The notes under the pieces were generated by a model that searched no databases, was not told the origin of the DNA, and worked only from the letters and a program-made list of their open reading frames with translations. Positions 1 to 9,300 of a stretch of DNA of 64,000 nt are shown in pieces (positions within the stretch are counted from its first letter, which is position 1; each line of letters starts with the position of its first letter). This DNA is from Thermoanaerobacterales bacterium (GTDB lineage: Bacteria; Bacillota; Thermosediminibacteria; Thermosediminibacterales; Tepidanaerobacteraceae): contig DUMA01000024.1 of NCBI GenBank assembly GCA_012840135.1, positions 1 to 64,000 on the forward strand, written 5' to 3'. Position numbers and translations under genes: made by a program.

Positions 1-156
1 CTGGCAGAAGAAAGACCCACCCCCATGAAGAGGATAGGCATAGCCGACGAGTTCGGCCAGTCGGGCAACCCCGATGAACTCCTCAAAATCTATCATCTAA
101 CTGCGGAGGATATAGCAGAGGCGGCAAAGGAACTGATTTCAAAGATCAGAAGTTAA
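1..156 (+). CDS. Transketolase C-terminal subunit (3' end only)
   Basis: Only the last 51 codons are present; the gene starts left of the window. The tail reads through a PTPMKRIG stretch followed by an FGQSG segment and a helical end, which is the usual C-terminus of split (two-subunit) transketolases of Firmicutes and archaea. The family transfers two-carbon ketol units in the non-oxidative pentose phosphate pathway. The assignment rests on this short tail, so it is a family-level call. It is followed by a strong hairpin terminator and converges on the Gate-domain gene. Confidence 0.75.
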   Translation: MAEERPTPMKRIGIADEFGQSGNPDELLKIYHLTAEDIAEAAKELISKIRS

Positions 157-194
157 AGGCCAGAATGGAATGATATGCAAGTTTACTGAGCAAA

Positions 195-230
195 AGTTAA
201 AACCCCGGTGAACCGGGGCTTTAACTTTTT
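195..230. terminator. Bidirectional Rho-independent terminator
   Basis: The arms AGTTAAAACCCCGG and CCGGGGCTTTAACT form a GC-rich stem with a short loop, followed by T5 on the plus strand and preceded by an A-rich run that serves the minus strand. It lies between the convergent transketolase and Gate-domain genes and probably ends both transcripts. Confidence 0.85.
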
Positions 231-241
231 GCTGTTTGACT

Positions 242-1327
242 TTATACCACCAGCGGCGTGAGTATCCAGGCCATGGCAAAGGCCGACAAAACCCTTATAA
301 TGATGCCCAGGACTGCTGCCTGCATAGCTTCGCTGGCTGTCAGGTCTGAATTTTGAGACCAAACTGCCGGAATCTGCGCCAGCGGGATCTGCAGCGGCAA
401 GCCGGAGGCTGCGAGAATAAAGGAACCTATGGCCAGCCGTGGAGGAATCTTACTTATGTTTTCCACCAGCGTATTCATGGCAAGGGTAGGGGCCACGAGA
501 ATTGATTGCATGCCGGTGGTGGGATCGATGGATAGAGCTTGCAACGCCGCAGACATAGCCGATTCGATAGGCTTCCAGATACCTATGAAATCCAGTGCTC
601 CCATTAGTGCAAATACTACTGCAGCAGCGGGGATCAGCAGAAGAAACAAAAGTTCTGCACCTTCCCGAGCACCGTTGAACACGGTGGGGATGGCAGGTGT
701 CGTGGGTGTAAAGCGGGGCATTTCGCTGATATCCTTATATTTTACATCTCTGAAAAAGGTTTTACTTAAGATCCATGGTACCGCTATTACAGGTAAAAAC
801 AGACCGACTACGATAATCGGGAAAGCCCAGATCCCACCTTTTGTAAATGCAAGAAGGCCCAGCATAAAGGTTGAAAAGGACTGCTCAGACTGGCACATGG
901 TGACTATGGCTATCTTTTGTTCGTCTTTGGTGGCACCGGCTTTTTTAAGCGAAGGTGCAGTTATCCTGCCCGCAGCGTTGATATCACCTAGGATGTTATA
1001 GATGGCAGGAACTATTACCAGCGGGGTGATTTTTATTAAGCGGGCAAGGGGGGTGAATACCCTCACCAGGGCGTCGGTAAACCCCAGGCGTTCCAGGATG
1101 CGGCCTGTCATGACGGAAAGTATTATGGCACTGCCCAGTGTCCCGGTGAGATAAACTTTAACTACGGTAGGCACTACTTTTCCAAGCATAGCATCAAATA
1201 TACCGCCGATAAGAGATGGTTTTACGAAAAGAACTACCAGTGAAAGAAATAACAAGGTTAAACCGACATATTCTATAGTTTCCATCTTTCTTTCGCTGAC
1301 TGCGATTTCTTTTTCCTTGACTGCCAT
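242..1327 (-). CDS. Nucleoside-recognition (Gate) domain membrane protein
   Basis: A 361-residue polytopic membrane protein with a charged N-terminus (about 15 residues) and around eight hydrophobic segments. Residues near 60-180 carry a loop with NILGDINAAGR and a QSEQSF motif, resembling Gate/nucleoside-recognition proteins (SpmA/SpmB and YjiH relatives), which are thought to form transport-like pores. The substrate is unknown. The ATG has a good AGGAGG site. It lies downstream of the NIF3-like gene in the same direction with a gap of about 107 bp and may be co-transcribed with it. The terminator at 195-230 ends it. Confidence 0.6.
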   Translation of the reverse strand: MAVKEKEIAVSERKMETIEYVGLTLLFLSLVVLFVKPSLIGGIFDAMLGKVVPTVVKVYLTGTLGSAIILSVMTGRILERLGFTDALVRVFTPLARLIKITPLVIVPAIYNILGDINAAGRITAPSLKKAGATKDEQKIAIVTMCQSEQSFSTFMLGLLAFTKGGIWAFPIIVVGLFLPVIAVPWILSKTFFRDVKYKDISEMPRFTPTTPAIPTVFNGAREGAELLFLLLIPAAAVVFALMGALDFIGIWKPIESAMSAALQALSIDPTTGMQSILVAPTLAMNTLVENISKIPPRLAIGSFILAASGLPLQIPLAQIPAVWSQNSDLTASEAMQAAVLGIIIRVLSAFAMAWILTPLVV

Positions 1328-1434
1328 TTTTAAATGACCTCCTTGTTAAAAATTAAAAATTCCAGAAAAAAACCTATAAATTAGTTAAGTAAATCACCTC
1401 CCCGAAAGCCTGCAGTATGCTGGCGTTATTCAGA

Positions 1435-2439
1435 TTAATGATTAATCAGGTAATTTTCCGTTATATATTTTGCATATTCCTGAATATCCCTCGACCCAAA
1501 ACATGCCAGAGGAGTCGACGTGATTCTCTCCCGGAATATATATATCTCCACGTCTTCGGGCAGATAGTGTCTCAGAGCATACGCCAGAGGCAGGCCGTTT
1601 TCGAAAATTTCCAGAGCATGGGAGTTGCCGCATATAAAATTGAGATTTAGTTCCTGCGCCTTTTTCACAAGTTCGCTGTCCTTCTTCACACGACTGATGG
1701 TAGCCAGCACTGTATCTATTTCGGGATGTTCGCTTTTGGCTTTTGCCAGATGCTCTGGGGTGAAGCCCGTATGAGGGAAAATATGGAGGATGGTATTTAC
1801 GGGGCTGTCGGGTGTCCCAAGATAAATTTCCCCGCCCACCGCCGTGGCGGAATCCATTATATCCCTGCAACCCAGGAGAGATTTTTCCATTTTCATGATT
1901 TCCGCTTCCTTTTCCATGTCCATCATCCGGTTGAGACGAGAGAGCATGTCCCCAAGTGTCTTAACATCGTCCAGGGCTTTGCCAACATACATGATATTTC
2001 CAGGGATACCACCGTATCTTATGTCAACCCTGAAAGCTTTATGGCCGTGGATGTAGGCGATACCAGGATGCAGACCGTGAAAAGCCTCGTGAAGCTCGAG
2101 GACGGATATATTGTAAAGTCCAAGATAATACTTTAAGGTGACGCCTCCGGAATTGGCTGCATCGGCTATGGGGTGGTGGGCAACTATTACGTCAACTCCG
2201 GTTGCTCCTGCCAGTTCGATATTTCCCTCGGTAAGGGTCATGGTGACAGCAACTTTGCGGACCTCAGCTTCGGGATCGCCAAAGACCAGGCCCGGAATTT
2301 CCACCACCGATTTTCCGGGTATGTTGGATGATTTCATCACGACGAAAGGGTTCTTGCCGGTGAAAATATCCGAAGTGTCTGTTACTACCCTCCCTCCCGT
2401 AATTTGGTCCAGCACTTTAACTATGTCTTTTACCTTCAA
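1435..2439 (-). CDS. NIF3 / DUF34-family dinuclear-metal protein
   Basis: A 334-residue protein when started at TTG 2439, which has an AAAAGGAGAG ribosome site eight bases upstream. The frame stays open further 5' (an ATG at 2559), but that extension lacks a ribosome site and runs into an inverted repeat, so the TTG is preferred. The motif VDVIVAHHPI contains the paired histidines that bind metal in the NIF3 family, and further His/Asp/Glu positions recur to the C-terminus (GNSHALEIFE). The family is widespread and its members have been called GTP cyclohydrolase 1 type 2 homologues, but the true reaction is unsettled. This copy diverges from the standard YqfO type. Confidence 0.7.
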   Translation of the reverse strand: MKVKDIVKVLDQITGGRVVTDTSDIFTGKNPFVVMKSSNIPGKSVVEIPGLVFGDPEAEVRKVAVTMTLTEGNIELAGATGVDVIVAHHPIADAANSGGVTLKYYLGLYNISVLELHEAFHGLHPGIAYIHGHKAFRVDIRYGGIPGNIMYVGKALDDVKTLGDMLSRLNRMMDMEKEAEIMKMEKSLLGCRDIMDSATAVGGEIYLGTPDSPVNTILHIFPHTGFTPEHLAKAKSEHPEIDTVLATISRVKKDSELVKKAQELNLNFICGNSHALEIFENGLPLAYALRHYLPEDVEIYIFRERITSTPLACFGSRDIQEYAKYITENYLINH

Positions 2440-2548
2440 TCTGGTCCTCTCCTTTTTTAAATATAATGATGCCAGGCCCTGACATTTCTCTTTACGATCT
2501 GCCAGGTCGTACAGGATGAGAATTGGAAAGATGGATCGGACAAATAAA

Positions 2549-2650
2549 GAGGCCGCCAAATAAATACTTTACCCTGGGAAAATTCTATCATCATTCCGCC
2601 CTGGAAAATGATAAAACAGTTCCCTTTAAAAGTATTTATTTGACGGCCTC
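2549..2650. repeat. 102-bp element with 22-bp terminal inverted repeats
   Basis: The left arm (2549-2570) and the right arm (2629-2650) are inverted copies matching at 21 of 22 positions, beginning GAGGCCG and ending in the AT-rich AAATACTTT. The 58-bp interior has weaker self-complementarity (gggaa with ttccc, tatcatt with aatgata), so the whole element can fold into one long hairpin. It lies just upstream of the NIF3-like gene and could be a MITE-like insertion or a leader structure. It has no T-run and encodes no protein. Confidence 0.7.
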
Positions 2651-2796
2651 GAACTATCCTTGCGGATCTTTCTTATCCAGTCCAGTATTCAATTAAGGCA
2701 AGCTTTTAATAAAAATATACAGATAAATGATAATTTTGTCAAGAGTATATCGGAACTTTTTTAAAAAATATTGACCTCTTGTATCCGATTATGGCA

Positions 2797-3165
2797 TCAG
2801 GAGCTTTCCCTTGCCAGAAATTCTTCCACGGGCTCTGCGGTGATGACGATGGTGCCTGCCAGCTGGTTTACGGGATCGTAGTCTTTCAAAACAGTCCTGA
2901 CTTTTAATCCGAAGGTTTCCTCAAAATAAGTTTTGAATCGGACCTTGAATTCGTTGAGCAGGGCCAGGTCCATAAGTCGGGCAGTAAGGGAGTCCTTGCC
3001 GTCTATATGTTTTAATACCGATATCCTGCGATTTAAAGCCAGTATAATTATTTTGTCACCGATGATGTCTATCTTCTGCCAGTCCAGACCTCTGCCGTAC
3101 ATTTCTTCATTGGTCTGATTGTTTATCTTGATGATTTCCTGTTTGAACTCTCCTAGGTTCTTCAA
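2797..3165 (-). CDS. MpsC-family (DUF2294) protein
   Basis: About 122 residues from TTG 3165, which follows a GGGAGGGG site; an upstream in-frame ATG at 3198 has no ribosome site. The fold-like pattern (start helix with NNQTNEEMYGRG, strands DKIIILALNRRISVLKHI, helix, then LKVRTVLKDYDPVNQLAGTIVI) matches DUF2294, now MpsC, a soluble partner in a membrane-potential/bicarbonate system of Staphylococcus and a stand-alone protein in many Firmicutes. No MpsA/B partner is visible here, so its role is unknown. It is divergent from the gene at 3393. Confidence 0.65.
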   Translation of the reverse strand: MKNLGEFKQEIIKINNQTNEEMYGRGLDWQKIDIIGDKIIILALNRRISVLKHIDGKDSLTARLMDLALLNEFKVRFKTYFEETFGLKVRTVLKDYDPVNQLAGTIVITAEPVEEFLARESS

Positions 3166-3392
3166 ATTTTTCCCCTCCCGATTATTACTAAGGGTCATAC
3201 AGTAACGTCTTACAATTTTAGTAAAATTAATCTCTATAATTATATTCTATGCAATTTTTGTTATTCCTTCTTGGTGTTTTTTATTTGTTCGTTATATGAC
3301 CTTTATTTCAAGACTTGCCCTAAAAATGTAACAACTTCCGGGCTATATGAATATTATGGAATGAACGATGATTTTGGAATGGAGGGCTTACA

Positions 3393-3887
3393 ATGCAGGT
3401 GGGAATTGAACTTTTCACTCAAAGGGCCGTTTGCATAAATCACGGATATGAGTTAAGCATGAAGGCAGTCTATAACGGTGAAATACTGGAAGAAAGCAAA
3501 TCGAGAGATACTTTTGAATTTTCCGGGACCATCCTTGGGGGAAAGAGGCTGGCGGCCTTGGGTCGGGAAAGATGCTATACCTACAGGGACCTGACGGGCA
3601 TTTTCGAAGCTGAACCCGCTTGTAACTTAAACATTTTACTTATAGATCCTGACGATGACATCAGGCTCATTATAGAAAACAACATATGGCTGGACCCGGG
3701 CAGTATGGTGCAGGATCTTTCTTTAAAAATCTTTTCGGGAAACCGGGTGCGGGAGATTCCGCTAAACAGGCCGGATGTAAAGATAGACTGGCCGGGGCGC
3801 GGAAAATTTATCGTGGACATAGGAGAATTTATCAAAGTACTGCATTATGAAAGATGCAATATACAAAAAACAAATATTTTCAGATAA
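3393..3887 (+). CDS. Unrecognised 164-residue protein
   Basis: The ATG is preceded by a GGAGGG site. The protein is soluble, with no signal peptide or membrane segment, and mixes strands and acidic turns (DPDDDIRL near residue 90). It has four cysteines (CINH, ERCYTY, EPACN, ERCN) that do not form a standard zinc site. I recognise no family. It is a single gene with its own terminator and lies upstream of the carbohydrate operon, so context says little about function. Confidence 0.6.
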   Translation: MQVGIELFTQRAVCINHGYELSMKAVYNGEILEESKSRDTFEFSGTILGGKRLAALGRERCYTYRDLTGIFEAEPACNLNILLIDPDDDIRLIIENNIWLDPGSMVQDLSLKIFSGNRVREIPLNRPDVKIDWPGRGKFIVDIGEFIKVLHYERCNIQKTNIFR

Positions 3888-3925
3888 TCAAAAAATGCCG
3901 TTAATAATAACTGTTATTTCTGAAT

Positions 3926-3965
3926 AGCCCGTCCAGAAATAATTTCTGGGCGATTTTCTTTTTCG
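3926..3965 (+). terminator. Rho-independent terminator after the 164-residue protein gene
   Basis: GCCC...AGAAAT pairs with ATTTCTGGGC (with a small bulge), followed by a T-rich tract (GATTTTCTTTTT). From here to 4159 the sequence is very AT-rich and holds no gene I can support. Confidence 0.7.
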
Positions 3966-4159
3966 TTCACTTTCGGATAAAATTTGATAAGAATAAATTT
4001 TTTATGTAACATTATATTAAGTTTAAAGAATATTTTTTCCAGGTCCTTTTGTAAAAAATACAGTGATGGGATAATATGAGGCTTAATATAAAATAATATT
4101 AATACGGTAACAAGGCATATAAAAAATCAAAATATTTATAAAAGCAGGGGGATATGTTT

Positions 4160-5311
4160 ATGAATCTTGCCATATTGTCCACTTACCCTCCGAGGGAATG
4201 TGGTATAGCCTCATTTTCCAGAGATTTGAAAAATAATTTATCCCTTTGGGGGGAAAATGTTTCAATTCTGGCCATCACTGACAAAAATTCTTCATATAAC
4301 TATCCGCCGGAGGTGGTATTCGAGCTGAAAGAGGACAGGAGAGACGATTTTCAAATAGCGGCAGAGTATTTAAACTCGGCTGAAGTAGATGCTGTCTTTA
4401 TCGAGCACGAATACGGCATTTTTGGCGGTCGCGATGGGGCCTATGTTCTCGATTTTGCGTCCAATCTGGAAAAGCCTTTCATTTTGAATACACATACGGT
4501 TCTGCCCCTTCCGGGATTTCGTCAGAGGGGAATCCTTGCAAAACTCGGGGAAAAGGCTCTGGCGGTCCTGTGCATGACCCGTCGATCTTCCGAACTTTTA
4601 AGCAGAGTTTATCACATCCCTCCTGAAAAGATTTTCGTAGTTCCCCATGGAGTGCCCATTTTTAAAGAAAAACCCAGGGAAGTACTGAAAAGAGCATACG
4701 ATATAGCCGGGCGGCCTCTGGTAACCACCTTTGGGTTCATCGGTCCTGGCAAGGGTATTGAACTGGGCATAAAGGCCATATCACATTTGAAGGAGAAATA
4801 CCCGGATATAGTATATCTGGTGGCGGGGGAGACACATCCAAATCTGAAAAAAAGAATGGGCGAGGCCTACCGGGAGAGTTTGCTGGATTTGATTGAAAAG
4901 ACCGGCGTGGAAGATAACGTAAGGTTTATCAACAGGTTTATAAGCCTGGAAGAGCTGGGAGAAATACTGTACATGACTGATGTATATCTTACGCCTTATC
5001 CTCACCGCAATCAGGCAGTGAGCGGCACTCTGTCCTATGCCATTGGATGTGGAAGGGCCATTGTATCAACACCTTACGACTACTCGCTGGAAGTACTGAC
5101 TGATGGCCGAGGTTTGGTGGCATCTCAGGCAAATCCGGAAGAAATAGCCACGCTGATAGACAGGATTCTTTCAAGTCCCCAGTTGAAATCCCAGCTTGAA
5201 AAGAAAGCCCTGAAACTTGGAAAGACCATGCTCTGGCCTGAAGTGGCCAAGAAATATATAAGCATATTGCAGAGCATTCTACAGGTAAAAGCTGAGAGGA
5301 AGGTGTATTGA
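4160..5311 (+). CDS. GT4-family glycosyltransferase
   Basis: A 383-residue GT-B glycosyltransferase. The start ATG 4160 sits 8 bases after AGGGGG; the ATG six bases earlier is too close to that site. The N-terminal half has the LSTYPPRECGIASF glycine-rich opening and an IEHEYGIFGG segment. The C-terminal half has TFGFIGPGKGIELGIKA, a YLTPYPH stretch and the nucleotide-sugar binding region ending SLEVLTDGRG. GT4 enzymes transfer a sugar from a nucleotide sugar with retention of configuration; donor and acceptor cannot be read. It is the first gene of an operon and ends directly against the next start codon (TGA-ATG). The product it helps make is probably a mannose-containing glycan, judging from the GH130 domain downstream. 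Confidence 0.8.
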   Translation: MNLAILSTYPPRECGIASFSRDLKNNLSLWGENVSILAITDKNSSYNYPPEVVFELKEDRRDDFQIAAEYLNSAEVDAVFIEHEYGIFGGRDGAYVLDFASNLEKPFILNTHTVLPLPGFRQRGILAKLGEKALAVLCMTRRSSELLSRVYHIPPEKIFVVPHGVPIFKEKPREVLKRAYDIAGRPLVTTFGFIGPGKGIELGIKAISHLKEKYPDIVYLVAGETHPNLKKRMGEAYRESLLDLIEKTGVEDNVRFINRFISLEELGEILYMTDVYLTPYPHRNQAVSGTLSYAIGCGRAIVSTPYDYSLEVLTDGRGLVASQANPEEIATLIDRILSSPQLKSQLEKKALKLGKTMLWPEVAKKYISILQSILQVKAERKVY

Positions 5312-6334
5312 ATGTACCGGCATCTTTTGAACATGACCGATTCCACCGGCATTATCCAGTTTGCCGACAGGTCAAGACCCCTTAAGGAAAGCGGGTATAC
5401 GGTGGATGATAATGCCAGAGCATTGATAGTCGCCCTGGGAATGGAGACGGAGGAGAGGGAAAAACTGGTAAACATATATGCACGATTTCTGGATGAGGCC
5501 CAGGATTCAAAAGGAATGTGGCAGAACCTGAAAGTAAACGGCAAATTCTTACCCGTTATAAACTCCGAAGACAGTATAGGCAGAGGTGTTCTGGCGGCCA
5601 GCTTCGCTCTGGACTGCGGCATACCGGAAACCGAAAAAATGGCCAGAATAATGCTGAAAAGGGCACTTCCCCGGGCAATGCAGCTTAATTCACCAAGAGC
5701 CATAGCTTATACTCTGCTGGGAGTGGTGAACCTGATAAACTATCGATGGGAGCCATTTCTTTTGAAAAAAGCAAAAAATATGGCACGGAAGCTAATAAAA
5801 CTGTATGCGATAAACCGCACCCAGAATTGGCTATGGTTTGAAGATAAACTTACTTACTGCAATGCTCTGTTGCCCCATTCCCTTTTTAGCTTCTATAGGG
5901 TCAGCGGAGATAGCGTTGCCTTAAAGGTGGCCAGGGACACACTGAATTTTCTAACGGATTCTCTGTTTAAAAAAGGTTATCTTAATATCGTGGGCAACCG
6001 CGGCTGGTGGCAGAAGCAAAGTTTTATCCCGCCTTTCGACCAGCAGCCCGTGGATGCGGCATCTATAGTGCTGGCATGTCTCGAAGCCTTTATCGTCACT
6101 GGACAAATGGAATATATTTCAAAAGCGCAAACTGCATATGAATGGTACTGGGGGAAGAATATCAATGGCATACCTCTGTATAATGAAAAAACACAGGGCT
6201 GCCATGATGCCCTGGTTCCTGACGGAGTAAACCTGAACCAGGGAGCAGAAGCGGTAATATCCTTCCTCATGGCACACCAGGTCTTAAACGATGTTATCGA
6301 GAAAAAAAGGCAAAGGTTAATCCCTGCAGTTTAA
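5312..6334 (+). CDS. (alpha/alpha)6-barrel-like protein linked to glycan metabolism
   Basis: A 340-residue soluble protein starting at the ATG immediately after the stop of the GT4 gene. It has repeated helical hairpins and the conserved GYTVDDNARALI motif near residue 27, then NSEDSIGRG and QPVDAASIVLACLEA. This pattern is typical of six-hairpin glycosidase-like proteins that accompany or are fused to GT4 enzymes in bacterial glycan clusters. Catalytic acids are not certain; the Asp pair in VDDN is the best candidate. Its direct coupling to a glycosyltransferase and a phosphorylase suggests it trims or senses the same glycan. Confidence 0.6.
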   Translation: MYRHLLNMTDSTGIIQFADRSRPLKESGYTVDDNARALIVALGMETEEREKLVNIYARFLDEAQDSKGMWQNLKVNGKFLPVINSEDSIGRGVLAASFALDCGIPETEKMARIMLKRALPRAMQLNSPRAIAYTLLGVVNLINYRWEPFLLKKAKNMARKLIKLYAINRTQNWLWFEDKLTYCNALLPHSLFSFYRVSGDSVALKVARDTLNFLTDSLFKKGYLNIVGNRGWWQKQSFIPPFDQQPVDAASIVLACLEAFIVTGQMEYISKAQTAYEWYWGKNINGIPLYNEKTQGCHDALVPDGVNLNQGAEAVISFLMAHQVLNDVIEKKRQRLIPAV

Positions 6335-6346
6335 GGAGGGTTCCCC

Positions 6347-9300
6347 GTGGAAGAATACGCAAGTGTTAATCTGGGAAACCTTTTCAACGAAACTATAAGC
6401 AAAGCAAGACATCAGGTGGAACAAATTGAAAAGGCGGATGTTATTATAGGCATCCCCTTTTATAATGATGAAGAAGAAACCTTGCGTAAAGTCGTAAGTA
6501 TTGCTCTGGACAGCCTTCAAACCCAGCAGCTGCAAAAATTGGTGGTATGTGCCGGAGACCCGGCAGGGGGCCTGGCACTTAATAAGTTAATGGAGGAATA
6601 CAAAGATGTTCCCGTTGCAACTTTTTTGATGCCCCGAGGAATAAATGGTAAAGGTTGGAGTATCAGGGCCATATTTGAACTGGCACGCCTCTACGAAGCC
6701 GATGTAATACTCCTGGAAGCGGGCCTTGACAGCCGGGAGAACATGGGGTTAAAGCCCGAATGGATCGACAGGCTCGCAAGGCCCATTCTGGATGAATACG
6801 ATATGGCAATAGCAAGTTTCAGGCGCCATCCTTTTGAGGACATGGCGGGAGCCATGATGGTATCTCCTTTTATTTCCGCCCTTTACGGCATTAAACTTTC
6901 CGACCCCATCAGCGGCGTTTTTTCCATTTCTCACGACCTGGTGGAGGATTTTTGTGCGGAATTTGATCAGTGCAGGGAAGTGGTGGGAGGTTACGGCATA
7001 GATCCGTGGCTTGTAACCACGGCCTTGAGATGGGGAAAAAGGATCTGTGAGGTCCAGCTGGGGCCAAAGTTAACGCGGGCCACTTCCAGCGAGAAAAAAA
7101 TGGTTTTCAAGCAGATTGCGGGCACTCTGTTCGAATGTATCAACAGGGATGAGGAAATATGGCTGAAGCAAAAACCTGCCGTTAGAACTCCCGACGTTAT
7201 TGGGAGGGAGAGCGCGGAGCCGCCAACGGAAATCATATGCAATTTTATGGATTTTCTGGAATCGTTCAGAGAAGGTTTTTTCAATTACCGGGATTTTCTG
7301 TGCGGAATTTTAAGCCGTGAGTCCATAGAATTACTGGAAGGGTTTCTTAACAATTCTCTGTACAAAATAGAGTCTTCGGCATGGGCAAAAATGGCATATG
7401 AATTTCTACTGGCCTACAATTTTCGCAGGGATGTAGAAAAAGAAAAAATCCTGGAATGTGCTGCAACAGTCTTTGATGGAGTGAGCGCATGTTTTCTAAA
7501 GGAAATGACAGCTCTTGAGAAAGTTGTAGCCAGGAGCGGTCTGGATGAGGAAAGGGTCATGGCCGCAAGGGCTCGGGATATATTTGATGAACATAGGCGC
7601 GCTTTTATGGATGGCAGGGCGGAGTTTACTGAAAGATGGGTTCAAAAAGCAGAAAAGACAAGGCCTGTACTTACGCCGCTGGACTATCTTGAATTCATAC
7701 CCGGCGTCCCCATCATCCTTCCCAAAAAACTCAAAGGTGCCGATAAAAGGGAGGTATTCACCGGCAATATTTTTAAGAGATTGCAAAAGAAATACGAAGT
7801 TTCTTTCAAGAATTTCCTGCAAATGATAAATATTGACAGCAATGCTCCTTCGGGGGAAATTGCCAGAAACTATGCAAAATTCATGGCACAATTAGAAAAA
7901 ACCGTCGATAGTTTATATCCCGGAGACCTGTACACCGAAGAGGGCACCATGAACATGATAACGAAACTTTTTGACATTTTCCCCCACAAGAGAATTACTG
8001 TGGTCAAGTGGGAAATTTTGAGAAAACTTCTGTACGAGTTTCCGCCGAGAAATCTTATAATAAGAATGGGCTTTAGAAACATGAGGCAGCTCCTGGACAA
8101 CATGGAAGTCAGGGATATTCTGACACTGGCCCAGTTTACCGAAGATAAGGATTATTTTGATCGCATTTTCCACTGGTTGAAGGATAATCTAAGGCCCGAC
8201 AGCTTCGAGGAAGTGGAACTTTCTGGTATGGTAGTGAGCAGGAATAAATTCCCTGCATTGAACGAGTTGAGAGAGATATCGGACCTCAACCGCCTGACAG
8301 CCCGGATAGCCGTGATGAACCTGGGGAAGGGTATGGGCGGCGATTATCCAAAGCTCCGGTATTTTACAAGGATTGCCAAAAGCATAGTGGAGGCGGAGCA
8401 CTTTTCGGAACTGTGGAAGACCTATGCCCGGGAAAGGAAAGAAGTGGGAAGGAAATTTGTAAATTCCATTTTGGGGCATTACGGGAAAGCCATGTTTTCT
8501 GCCCATCATATCTTTGAAAACTGGCACCACCGGCAATTGACTGCAAGGTTGAAAAAACTGGCCTCCAGTCTGGCAGAAGAAAACAGGCCAGAAGATGCCA
8601 GCAGGATAGCAGCTATGGCGGCGGGCTACGGCCTCAGTCTGGTGCTGGAAGATGGCACATTCCTCCCGTGTTCGGCATGGACCTGGGCAGGTTATAGTTT
8701 TAAAGGCGGAGAAGGGGTACCCACCCCTCTATCTTTGCATATAGAGCGGGACTGGTTCAATCATGACCTGCTGGAAGAACTTTATAAGGAAATGGGATAT
8801 AACCCTGCGGAAATTATGGAACAGGTTTTTCAGCTAATAAGCCAGGGCAGGGAGAGCAGCGACCTGAGCGTGGTGCTTCTTGGCGTAAAGCCGCCGCGGG
8901 AAGAAATAGTGATACAGGAGCTGGAAAACTGGCCCAAAGCCCGCATGTTAAAGAGGTTTTCCCGCAATCCCATATTAAGTCCCATCAAGGATCACTGGTG
9001 GGAAAGCAAATACGTGCTCAACACCGCAGCTTTAAGGGTCAAAGATCGGGTCTACCTGCTCTATCGGGCTTTTGGGCAGGATGAAGTTTCCAGGATAGGT
9101 CTTGCCATATCGGATGGATATAATATAATTGAAAGATTGGATAAGCCGGTTTTTGTTCCCGAAACGGAGCAGGAGAGGAAAGGATGCGAAGACCCCAGAG
9201 TTGTAATAATCGAGGACGAGATTTTCATGCTGTATACCGCTTACGACGGTGTAGTAGCCCAGATAGCAGCAGCATCCATACCGGTGAAAGACTTCTTGAA

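Noticed and set aside
2440-2559. N-terminal extension of the NIF3-like gene from ATG 2559
   Set aside because: No ribosome site, enters the inverted-repeat element, and a TTG with a strong site gives the expected family start.
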